A DNA stretch of 5,139 nt. Source: Deltaproteobacteria bacterium. GTDB taxonomy: Bacteria > Myxococcota > Myxococcia > Myxococcales > 40CM-4-68-19. Below, piece after piece: positions 1-5,139 of this stretch (position 1 is its first letter; each line of letters begins with the position of its first letter). The translations under genes and the position numbers were made by a program. The stretch lies in NCBI GenBank assembly GCA_005879095.1, contig VBLM01000616.1:1-5139 (forward strand), given 5' to 3'. Below the pieces are notes generated by a model. That model was not told where the DNA came from and did not search any database. It saw only the letters and a program-made list of their open reading frames with translations.

Positions 1-260
1 AGGTCGGCAAGAACACGCTGGCGGTGAAGATGGGCGCGCGCGCGACGCGCATCGAGTACGTAGTACTGCTGACGTTCGCGTTCGGTCTCGCCATCGCGCT
101 GGGAGGCCGACCGTGGCCGCTCCTCGCCCTGCTGCTCGCGATCTCTCCTCTACGCCGCGTCCTGCGAGGCGAGGGCGCAGCGCTCAATCCCGCTCTCGGC
201 GAGACCGCGCGGTTGCAACTCGCCTTCGCGCTCTTGCTTGCGGCGGAGCTTTGGCGATGA
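1..260 (+). CDS. menA: UbiA-family prenyltransferase, C-terminal part, probably 1,4-dihydroxy-2-naphthoate prenyltransferase
   Basis: The gene enters from the left edge, so only the last 85 codons are visible, read in frame from position 3 to a TGA at 258-260. The first visible residues, VGKNTLAVKMG, match the conserved segment GKxTLAVRLG found in MenA/UbiA proteins after the second Asp-rich site. About three hydrophobic membrane segments follow: YVVLLTFAFGLAIALGG, WPLLALLLAIS, and LQLAFALLLAAEL at the end. The segment LNPALGETARLQL resembles MenA C-termini. The family transfers a polyprenyl chain to an aromatic ring in the membrane; MenA uses 1,4-dihydroxy-2-naphthoate and makes demethylmenaquinone. 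The MenA assignment over other UbiA relatives rests largely on the adjacent menC and menE. The catalytic Asp motifs lie outside the window. The stop overlaps the menC start by 4 bases. Confidence 0.8.
   Translation, partial: VGKNTLAVKMGARATRIEYVVLLTFAFGLAIALGGRPWPLLALLLAISPLRRVLRGEGAALNPALGETARLQLAFALLLAAELWR
245..248 (+). promoter_or_regulatory. Ribosome binding site of menC
   Basis: GGAG inside the last codons of menA lies 8 bases before the ATG at 257. It supports starting menC at the ATGATG that overlaps the menA stop, rather than at an in-frame start near 113, which would add about 48 residues unrelated to the family. Confidence 0.6.
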
Positions 261-1228
261 TGCCCGCCCGCGTCCTCTCGAATCTCGAGATCCAGCCCTA
301 CCGGCTCCGCTTGGCGCGTCCGCTGCGGACCGCGCACGGGATCCTCGAGCATCGCGATGGATTCGTGGTCGTCGCGCGAGACGGCCGATTCCTCGGCCGA
401 GGCGAAGCCGCGCCGATGCACGGCACCGAGTCGCTCGCCGAATGTTTCGATCAGCTCCAGCGCGCAACGCTCGACTCGTTGCCGACCACGCCGGCGGCCC
501 GGCACGCGGTGGAGCAGGCGCTGTTCGATCTCAGCGCGCAGCGGATCGGCGTTCCTCTCGCCCGGCTGCTCGATGCGCGGGTAGGGAACGAAGTCCCGGT
601 GAGCGCGCTGCTCACCGGCGAGACCATGCCCGAGCTGGCGCGCGAAGCGCAGCGCGCGGCAGCGGACGGATTCGGCACGCTGAAATTGAAGGTCGGCTTC
701 CGCGACGATTTTGCGCGCGCAGCGGTCGTCCGCGACGCGGTCGGACCAGCCGTCAAACTGCGCATCGACGCGAACGGCGCATGGAATCGCGAACAGGCCC
801 TGGAACGGCTGCGCGAGCTGGCGCCGCTCGACATCGAGCTCTGCGAGCAGCCAACGGAGGATCTGCTCGGTCTCGAAGCCGCGCCGGTCCCCATCGCCGC
901 GGACGAGCTCACCGCGCGCGATCCCGACGCGGCGCTCGCTCGCGCGCAGGTGATCGTGCTCAAGCCGATGCTCCTCGGCGGGCTGTTGCCGGCGCTGCGG
1001 CTGGGACGAAAAGCGCTCGAGCGGGGGCTGAAAGTCATCGTCACCAGCTCGCTCGATGGAGCGATCGGACGCGCGGGCGCCGCACATCTGGCCGCCGCGC
1101 TGCACCACCACGAGCTCGCTGCCGGCCTCGCCACGGGACGCCTGCTCGCCGAAGATCTCTGCGCGGACACGCTCGCGCCGCGCGCGGGTTTTCTCAGGAT
1201 TCCCGACGCACCGGGGCTCGGGTTGTGA
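257..1228 (+). CDS. menC: o-Succinylbenzoate synthase (enolase superfamily)
   Basis: MenC dehydrates 2-succinyl-6-hydroxy-2,4-cyclohexadiene-1-carboxylate (SHCHC) to o-succinylbenzoate in cytoplasmic menaquinone synthesis. The 323-residue product has the length and layout of an enolase-superfamily member: an N-terminal capping domain (about 1-115), then a barrel. The expected active-site residues appear in order: the KxK pair K143/K145 (TLKLKVGF), metal ligand D171 in RIDANGAW, metal ligand E197 in CEQPTED, the acidic pair D216/E217 in AADELTARD, and catalytic K236 in VLKPMLLGG. None is missing. The chosen start is the first ATG of ATGATG; it overlaps the menA stop by 4 bases and has a GGAG upstream. 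The 3' end overlaps the menE start as GTGA. Related enzymes (N-succinylamino acid racemase, dipeptide epimerase) share these motifs, so the specific assignment leans on the men-gene context, which is strong. Confidence 0.93.
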   Translation: MMPARVLSNLEIQPYRLRLARPLRTAHGILEHRDGFVVVARDGRFLGRGEAAPMHGTESLAECFDQLQRATLDSLPTTPAARHAVEQALFDLSAQRIGVPLARLLDARVGNEVPVSALLTGETMPELAREAQRAAADGFGTLKLKVGFRDDFARAAVVRDAVGPAVKLRIDANGAWNREQALERLRELAPLDIELCEQPTEDLLGLEAAPVPIAADELTARDPDAALARAQVIVLKPMLLGGLLPALRLGRKALERGLKVIVTSSLDGAIGRAGAAHLAAALHHHELAAGLATGRLLAEDLCADTLAPRAGFLRIPDAPGLGL

Positions 1229-2318
1229 ACGTCGTCTTTCGCGGCGCGTCGCTCGACGTGCAGCCGCAGGCGGTCGCCGAGAAGCGGATCGCGGTCGCGC
1301 AGGAGAATTCGCCGGAGCTCGTCGCGCTCGTGCTCGGCGCGCTGCACGGCGGTTCCGAGATCGTCCTGCAGAACGCGCGGCTGACGGCCGCCGAGCGCGC
1401 GGCGCAGCTGCGATCGATCGAGACGACAGTCCCGGCCGGCGAGCCGGCGACGATCCTCTTCACCTCCGGCACGAGCGGCGCGCCGAAAGCCGCCCGCCTC
1501 GCGCTCGCGAATCATCTCGCCAGCGCGCGGGCAGCGATCGAGATCCTCGGCATCGAAAAAAACTCCCGCTTCCTCTGCGCGATGCCGATGTTCCACGCCG
1601 GCGGGCTGGCCATCGTTCTGCGCTGCGAGCTCGCCGGCGCGACGCTTCTGCTGCACGAGCGCTTCGACGCGCAGACGGTCGCGCGCGAGCTGCACGACGG
1701 AAACGCGACCCACGTCAGCCTGGTCGCGAGCACGCTCGCGCGGGTGCTCGACGTATGCGCCGACTTCCCGCCGAGCGTGCAAGCGGTGCTGGTCGGCGGC
1801 GGGCCCGTCTCGCCGGCGTTGCTCGAAAGAGCGGTCCCGGAGACGCCGACGGAACAACCGCTGGCCCGCCGATCCCGGGGATGGAACTCCGCATCGGTGC
1901 CGAGATCGAACTCCGCGGCCCGGCCGTCATGCGCGGCTACCTCGGCGCGCCGCCGGTCGATGGCTGGTTCGCGACCGGCGATCTCGGCGAGCTCGACGGA
2001 CGCGGCCGCCTGATCGTCCACGCGCGGCGCACCGACCTGATCGTCAGCGGCGGCGAGAACGTCTACCCGGCCGAGGTCGAAGCCGCCCTGCTCGCCCATC
2101 CGCTGGTGCGCGAAGCCGCGGTGCTGCCGGCGGCCGACGCGCGCTGGGGCCAGGTCGGCGTCGCCTACGTCAGCACCGACGCCGCCGAGAGCGACCTGCG
2201 CGCCTTCCTGCGCGAGCGGATCGCGAAGTTCAAGGTGCCGGCGCGCTTCGTCGTCGTCCCGGCCCTGCCCCGCACCGCCGCCGGCAAAGTCGACCGCGCC
2301 AGGCTTCAGGAAGGCTGA
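1225..2318 (+). pseudogene. menE: o-Succinylbenzoate-CoA ligase, disrupted by an internal deletion with frameshift
   Basis: MenE adenylates o-succinylbenzoate and transfers it to CoA. The first part reads from GTG 1225, overlapping the menC stop, for about 203 codons. It holds the ATP-binding P-loop TSGTSGAPK (residues 80-88), CAMPMFHAGG (118-127) and VGGGPVSPALLERA (190-203). Homology then leaves this frame, which runs on with no likeness to the family to a stop at 2013. It resumes one frame over from about 1836 (PGDADGTTAGPPIPGMELRI) and continues to TGA 2318. The second part has TGDLG (from 1974), RTDLIVSGGENVYPAE (2028-2075) and the C-terminal PRTAAGK with its catalytic lysine codon at 2286. 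The expected central YGxTE adenylation motif is absent from all frames, so a single-base error cannot explain the break. Comparison with remembered MenE sequences suggests about 25-30 codons lost, net 3n+1 bases. The N-terminus is also short for an acyl-CoA ligase. As read, no working ligase can be made; a recent mutation or an assembly error are both possible. Confidence 0.85.
2308..2314 (+). promoter_or_regulatory. Ribosome binding site of moaA
   Basis: AGGAAGG in the last codons of menE lies 11 bases before the ATG at 2326. It is the only good Shine-Dalgarno match near a possible moaA start: the in-frame GTG at 2365 and TTG at 2464 lack one. It therefore favours the long form of MoaA, although the spacing is a little wide. 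Confidence 0.5.
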
Positions 2319-2325
2319 TCCGTAG

Positions 2326-3480
2326 ATGTTGGGCTCCGGGCTCGCGGCGAGTTATACACGGGGCGTGGATGCCCTCCGTCTCCCTGTCGTCAGCGCGGGC
2401 CCGCGTGCGCTGGATGCCGGTGCCCTCGGCCTCTCGACGCGTGGCGACGCTCGCGCACAGGGCTTGCTGGACCGGTTCGGCCGCTCGCATACCTACCTGC
2501 GCATCTCGATCATCGAGAAGTGCAACCTGCGCTGCCGCTACTGCATGCCGGCGGAGGGCGTGCCGCTCCTGCCCAAGGACGACCTGCTCACGTTCGAGGA
2601 GATCGAGCGCCTGGCTGCTCTCTTCGTGCGGCTGGGCGTGCGGAAGATCCGCGTCACGGGGGGTGAGCCGCTGGTGCGCCGCGACGTCGACGATCTCGTC
2701 GCGCGGCTCGGCCGGCTGAAGGCGCTCGGGCTGCAGCGGCTGGCGATGACCTCGAACGCATTGCTGCTCGAGCGCCACATCCCGGCGTTGCGGGCGGCGG
2801 GCCTCGATGCGGTGAACCTCTCGCTCGACACGCTGCGGCCGGACCGCTTCCGCGCCATCACGCTGCGCGACGGGTGCGAAGAGACCATCGCGGCCATCCG
2901 CGCCGCGGCCAAGGCGGGGTTCGACAAGGTGAAGGTCAACGCGGTCGTGATGGCGGGCGTCAACGACGACGAGCTGGTCGATCTGGCGCGAGCGTTCGCC
3001 CGGGATTTGCCGATCGACGTTCGATATATCGAGTATATGCCGTTCGAGGGGAACCACTGGGGCGAGGCGCTGCGGATGTTCCCGGCGGAATCGATCCGCG
3101 CGCGGCTCGAGGAGGAGCTCGAGCTGCTGCCGCGCGGGCTCGACGAGACGGCGCTGATGTATGGCGCGCGTGAGAGAGACGGCCGCACGTTCCAAGGGAA
3201 GATCGGCATCATCTCCTCGATGACCGAGCCGTTCTGCGCGTCCTGCAACCGGACGCGGCTGACAGCCGACGGTCATTTCCGCTGGTGCCTGCTCGACGAG
3301 GGCGAGCTCGATCTGCGCGGCCCGCTGCGCAACGGCGCGACCGATGGCGATCTGGCGGGCCTGGTCGAAGAGGGCCTGCGGCGCAAGAAGCCGGGACATG
3401 CGCCGGCGGATGAGCTGCTGTCGGTTCAGCGCGCCGCGGGGCCGTCCGGCGCGCGGTCGATGATCCGGATCGGTGGCTGA
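2326..3480 (+). CDS. moaA: GTP 3',8-cyclase, radical SAM enzyme of molybdenum cofactor synthesis
   Basis: MoaA rearranges GTP to 3',8-cyclo-7,8-dihydro-GTP, the first step of molybdopterin synthesis, using S-adenosylmethionine and two [4Fe-4S] clusters. The 384-residue product has the radical SAM cluster motif CxxxCxxC (C66, C70, C73), the SAM-binding GGEP (112-115), the second cluster ligands C304, C307 and C321 that hold GTP, the basic residues R309 and R311 of NRTRLTADG, and the C-terminal double glycine (MIRIGG). All key residues are present. FGRSHTYLRIS, EKCNLRC, EGVPLLPK, IEYMPFEGN and the FQGKIG segment resemble the human MOCS1A type more than E. coli MoaA. About 46 residues precede the usual family start near LLDRFGR, which makes it longer than the typical 320-340 residues. 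The ATG lies 7 bases after the menE stop and has AGGAAGG upstream; a later start (GTG 2365 or TTG 2464) is possible. It is likely co-transcribed with the men genes. Confidence 0.95.
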   Translation: MLGSGLAASYTRGVDALRLPVVSAGPRALDAGALGLSTRGDARAQGLLDRFGRSHTYLRISIIEKCNLRCRYCMPAEGVPLLPKDDLLTFEEIERLAALFVRLGVRKIRVTGGEPLVRRDVDDLVARLGRLKALGLQRLAMTSNALLLERHIPALRAAGLDAVNLSLDTLRPDRFRAITLRDGCEETIAAIRAAAKAGFDKVKVNAVVMAGVNDDELVDLARAFARDLPIDVRYIEYMPFEGNHWGEALRMFPAESIRARLEEELELLPRGLDETALMYGARERDGRTFQGKIGIISSMTEPFCASCNRTRLTADGHFRWCLLDEGELDLRGPLRNGATDGDLAGLVEEGLRRKKPGHAPADELLSVQRAAGPSGARSMIRIGG

Positions 3481-3906
3481 TTACTGCAGCGCGATCACGT
3501 CGATCTCGACCAGGGCGGCTTCGTTCGGAGGGGCCGCCTGAATCGTGGTCCGCGCGGGCGGTACGCTGGTGAAGAACTTCGCGTAGACCTCGTTCATCGC
3601 TTGGAAGTCGTTGATATTCCTTAGAGATACGGTCGTCTTCACGGCGCGGTCCAACCCGCTCCCGGCAGCGGCGAGAACCGCGGACAGGTTCTTCAGGGTG
3701 CGCTCGGTCTGCGCCTTCACGTCGCCTTGGACCTTACCGGTGGCCGGGTCGCGCGCGATCTGGCCGGCGACGAAGACGAAACCGCCCGCCTTGATCGCCT
3801 GCGAGTACGGACCCGACGGCAGCGGCGCATCCTTGGTGACGACGGCTTGCTTGACGTCCGACGACGCGACGGCGAGCACCGCGGAAACGAGCAGTGCGAG
3901 TTTCAT
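3481..3906 (-). CDS. RidA (YjgF/YER057c/UK114) family protein with a signal peptide
   Basis: RidA proteins hydrolyse reactive enamine/imine intermediates released by PLP enzymes; other family branches have different or unknown roles. The 141-residue product has a predicted export signal: K2, a hydrophobic stretch LALLVSAVLAVA, and an AVA site with likely cleavage after A14. The RidA fold follows: GPYSQAI (32-38) with Y34, VFVAGQI (44-50), N105, PPART with R119, and VEIDVIAL with E134. Y34, N105, R119 and E134 line up with Y17, N88, R105 and E120 of E. coli RidA, so imine-deaminase chemistry is plausible, but in the periplasm or outside the cell. The start is supported by a strong Shine-Dalgarno sequence 5 bases upstream. 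A short run of AT-rich, rare-looking codons (GTA TCT CTA AGG AAT) encodes residues 93-97. The gene converges on moaA with stop codons directly abutting and lies downstream of, and on the same strand as, the methyltransferase gene. The substrate is unknown. Confidence 0.9.
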   Translation of the reverse strand: MKLALLVSAVLAVASSDVKQAVVTKDAPLPSGPYSQAIKAGGFVFVAGQIARDPATGKVQGDVKAQTERTLKNLSAVLAAAGSGLDRAVKTTVSLRNINDFQAMNEVYAKFFTSVPPARTTIQAAPPNEAALVEIDVIALQ

Positions 3907-3911
3907 CGAGT

Positions 3912-3919
3912 CCCCTCCC
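3912..3919 (-). promoter_or_regulatory. Strong ribosome binding site of the RidA-family gene
   Basis: On the minus strand GGGAGGGG sits 5 bases before the ATG at 3904-3906. This fixes the start so that the signal peptide is included in the product. Confidence 0.75.
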
Positions 3920-3924
3920 TGTCG

Positions 3925-3948
3925 GTCAGTCTATCAAACGAGTCTGAC
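3925..3948. repeat. Imperfect inverted repeat in the leader of the RidA-family gene
   Basis: GTCAG-T-CT (3925-3932) and AG-T-CTGAC (3941-3948) form seven base pairs with one T/T mismatch around an 8-base centre, ATCAAACG. It lies just upstream of the ribosome binding site, so it could be a small operator or a leader hairpin. It is weak and may be chance. Confidence 0.25.
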
Positions 3949-4012
3949 ATCGGCTTCCGGCCTGACCGGTCCTCACCGGCCCCGAGGGATCACGTCCGGG
4001 GGGCGTGTGAGA

Positions 4013-4026
4013 GTTTTGTACAAAAC
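4013..4026. promoter_or_regulatory. Perfect 14-base palindrome, candidate operator upstream of the RidA-family gene
   Basis: GTTTTGTACAAAAC is perfectly self-complementary and AT-rich within very GC-rich DNA. Its centre is about 113 bases upstream of the RidA-family start. An outer GGGCGT (4001-4006) and ACGCCC (4025-4030) form a second, overlapping inverted repeat. The symmetry and location suit a dimeric repressor or activator site. I do not recognise it as a named regulator's box. The T-run on the minus strand could instead belong to the terminator at 4022-4053. Confidence 0.4.
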
Positions 4027-4053
4027 GCCCACAGGGGTCCGGACCGCATGGGC
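4022..4053 (-). terminator. Possible rho-independent terminator of the methyltransferase gene
   Basis: Directly after the stop, the minus-strand transcript can pair GCCCA with UGGGC (4049-4053 with 4027-4031), with the palindrome GGTCCGGACC (4036-4045) forming an inner stem. Four U residues (4022-4025) follow the hairpin after a G. The outer stem is only 5 pairs, has an internal loop, and the U-run is short, so the call is tentative. Confidence 0.35.
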
Positions 4054-5135
4054 TACCCGGCTGGAGTCGGGTCGAATACCGAGAAATCGACAGGAATTCC
4101 GCCATTTTGCGTCCTCAGGAGACGGCTCCATCGCAGCGCCGCGGCCGACGGCGGGTCGGCGATGACGGCTGCCGCCCGCCACCGCGGCCGGCGGCGCATG
4201 GCCTCGGCCAGGTCGCGAAAGACCCGGCGGACATCGCTGCCGATGCGCACGCCGTAAGGCGGGTTGCAGGCGATGAGACCGGGGCCGTCGTCGGCGAGCA
4301 ACGCCGAGAGTTGCCGCTGGACGATCTCGATGCCCGATACGTCCGCCCGCGCCGCGTTCTCGCGCGCAGCCGCGATGGCGCCGGCGTCCTGGTCCGACGC
4401 CTCGATGCGTGCCGCGAGAGGCCGCTCGCCGGCGCGGGCGGCGGCGCGCAGATCTTGAAAAGGGCGGACATCGAAACCTGGCCATTTCTCGAATGAAAAC
4501 GAACGTTTGAGGCCGGGCGCCCGGCGCGCCGCGATCAGCGCCGCCTCGATGGCGATGGTCCCCGACCCGCAGAGCGGATCGCAGAGCGGCGTCGCCGGGT
4601 CCCATCGAGCGGCGAGCAGCAGCGCGGCCGCCAGCGTCTCGCGGAGCGGCGCCTTCGCCTGCGGGCCCCGGTAGCCGCGCTGGTGGAGAAGCACGCCGCT
4701 CGAATCGGCGCTCACGGTGCAGACGTCGTGATCGAGGCGGGCGACGAAGAGTTGCCCACCGGCGAGGGTGTCCCCGGAGGGTGTCCCCAAACGTGCCTCG
4801 AGCGCCGCGCGGAGCCGCTGGGCCACCGCGCCCGAGTGGTAGAGCCGTGACTTCCGGCACGTCACGCGCAGCGCTACCGGAGAACCGGGCCGCGCGTACT
4901 TCTCCCACGGCAGCGCCGATGCCTTCCGCACCAGCTCGGGGAACGCCGTCGCGCGAAAGCCGTCGCCGAGCCGCACCAGCACGCGCGAAGCCGTCCGTAG
5001 CCAGAGGTTCAAGCGCGCGACGTCCCCGGACGGCACCTCGACCCCGCCGGCCACCGCGTGCCCCGAGAGGCCGAGCGCCTGGATCTCGCCGAGCAGCACC
5101 GGCTCCAGCCCGGGCGCGCAGACCGCGAAGAGCAT
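4053..5135 (-). CDS. THUMP-domain class I SAM-dependent RNA methyltransferase, RlmL/YpsC type
   Basis: Proteins of this type methylate guanine N2 in RNA; E. coli RlmL modifies G2445 of 23S rRNA. The visible 360 residues begin MLFAVCAPGLEPVLLGEI, like the ferredoxin-like/THUMP N-terminus of the family (ARGLEELLKTEL in RlmL, as recalled). A THUMP region spans to about residue 155, ending in the conserved DSSGVLLHQRGYR (144-156) and KAPLRETLAAALL (161-173). The Rossmann methyltransferase domain has DPLCGSGTIAIEAAL (186-200) for SAM binding, ASDQDAGAI (246-254) and the catalytic NPPYG (291-295) typical of N-methyltransferases. The end, QNGGIPVDFSVFD, matches the family's C-terminus, so the 3' end is complete. 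It lacks the second, RlmK-like domain of E. coli RlmKL. The ATG at 5133-5135 is plausible, but the frame is open to the window edge 4 bases further on, so the true start could lie outside. It is transcribed toward the RidA-family gene, 146 bases away. Confidence 0.9.
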   Translation of the reverse strand: MLFAVCAPGLEPVLLGEIQALGLSGHAVAGGVEVPSGDVARLNLWLRTASRVLVRLGDGFRATAFPELVRKASALPWEKYARPGSPVALRVTCRKSRLYHSGAVAQRLRAALEARLGTPSGDTLAGGQLFVARLDHDVCTVSADSSGVLLHQRGYRGPQAKAPLRETLAAALLLAARWDPATPLCDPLCGSGTIAIEAALIAARRAPGLKRSFSFEKWPGFDVRPFQDLRAAARAGERPLAARIEASDQDAGAIAAARENAARADVSGIEIVQRQLSALLADDGPGLIACNPPYGVRIGSDVRRVFRDLAEAMRRRPRWRAAAVIADPPSAAALRWSRLLRTQNGGIPVDFSVFDPTPAG

Positions 5136-5139
5136 CGGC

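Noticed and set aside
451..1857. Long minus-strand open frame (468 codons) opposite menC and menE
   Set aside because: It is Arg/Ser/Ala-rich with no recognisable motif, as expected for an antisense shadow in GC-rich coding DNA; the plus-strand genes have all their catalytic motifs.
1825..1860. Programmed ribosomal frameshift in menE
   Set aside because: There is no convincing slippery heptamer with a downstream structure, and a frameshift would not restore the missing YGxTE segment.
238..2013. A 591-codon open frame covering most of menC and menE
   Set aside because: Only the part after 1225 resembles a protein family (the MenE N-terminal part). The earlier part is an Arg-rich shadow frame of menC, and the part after about 1836 is out of frame with the MenE homology.
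2230..3399. Minus-strand open frame (389 codons) opposite moaA
   Set aside because: It is a low-complexity shadow lacking family motifs, and moaA on the other strand is unambiguous.
3957..3981. CCGGCC direct repeat and GACCGGTC palindrome upstream of the RidA-family gene
   Set aside because: These are short GC-rich words expected by chance at this base composition, with no spacing that suggests a regulator site.
4015..4024. Resemblance of TTTGTACAAA to a lambda-type att core
   Set aside because: There is no integrase gene, no flanking arm sites and no second copy in the window; the match is short and is fully described by the palindrome.
3973..4908. Second minus-strand open frame overlapping the methyltransferase gene
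   Set aside because: It is shifted relative to the methyltransferase and reads as Arg/Gly/Pro-rich sequence; the other frame carries DPLCGSGT and NPPYG.

Overview
This is a GC-rich bacterial window with dense, overlapping genes and no mobile element, CRISPR array, tRNA or rRNA that I can see. A menaquinone (vitamin K2) gene cluster, a molybdenum-cofactor gene and high GC would fit a Myxococcota- or Acidobacteriota-like organism, or a related uncultured lineage. That placement is an inference from gene content only.

Left half, plus strand (1-3480): four tightly packed genes read as one operon. They are the 3' end of a UbiA-type prenyltransferase (probably menA, 1-260), menC (o-succinylbenzoate synthase, 257-1228), menE (o-succinylbenzoate-CoA ligase, 1225-2318) and moaA (GTP 3',8-cyclase, 2326-3480). 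menA/menC and menC/menE each overlap by 4 bases (ATGA and GTGA), the usual arrangement for coupled translation. MenC makes o-succinylbenzoate, MenE activates it with CoA, and MenA prenylates the later naphthoate product. MoaA belongs to another pathway, molybdopterin synthesis, but menaquinone and molybdoenzymes often meet in anaerobic respiration.

The main surprise is that menE is broken as read here. Near 1833-1836 the reading frame changes, and the central adenylation motif (the YGxTE region) is absent in every frame. This implies an internal deletion of roughly 25-30 codons with a net loss of 3n+1 bases. Both flanks are otherwise well preserved, so it is either a recent mutation or an assembly error.

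Right half, minus strand (3481-5135): a RidA-family protein with an apparent signal peptide (3481-3906) and a THUMP-domain RNA methyltransferase of the RlmL/YpsC type (4053-5135, start close to the window edge). moaA and ridA converge with their stop codons directly abutting. The 146-base gap between ridA and the methyltransferase gene holds a strong ribosome binding site for ridA, a perfect 14-base palindrome, an imperfect inverted repeat and a possible terminator for the methyltransferase gene.

I found no clearly new biological system. The items most worth a second look are the menE lesion, the palindrome upstream of ridA, the exported RidA, and the MOCS1A-like MoaA with its long N-terminal extension.
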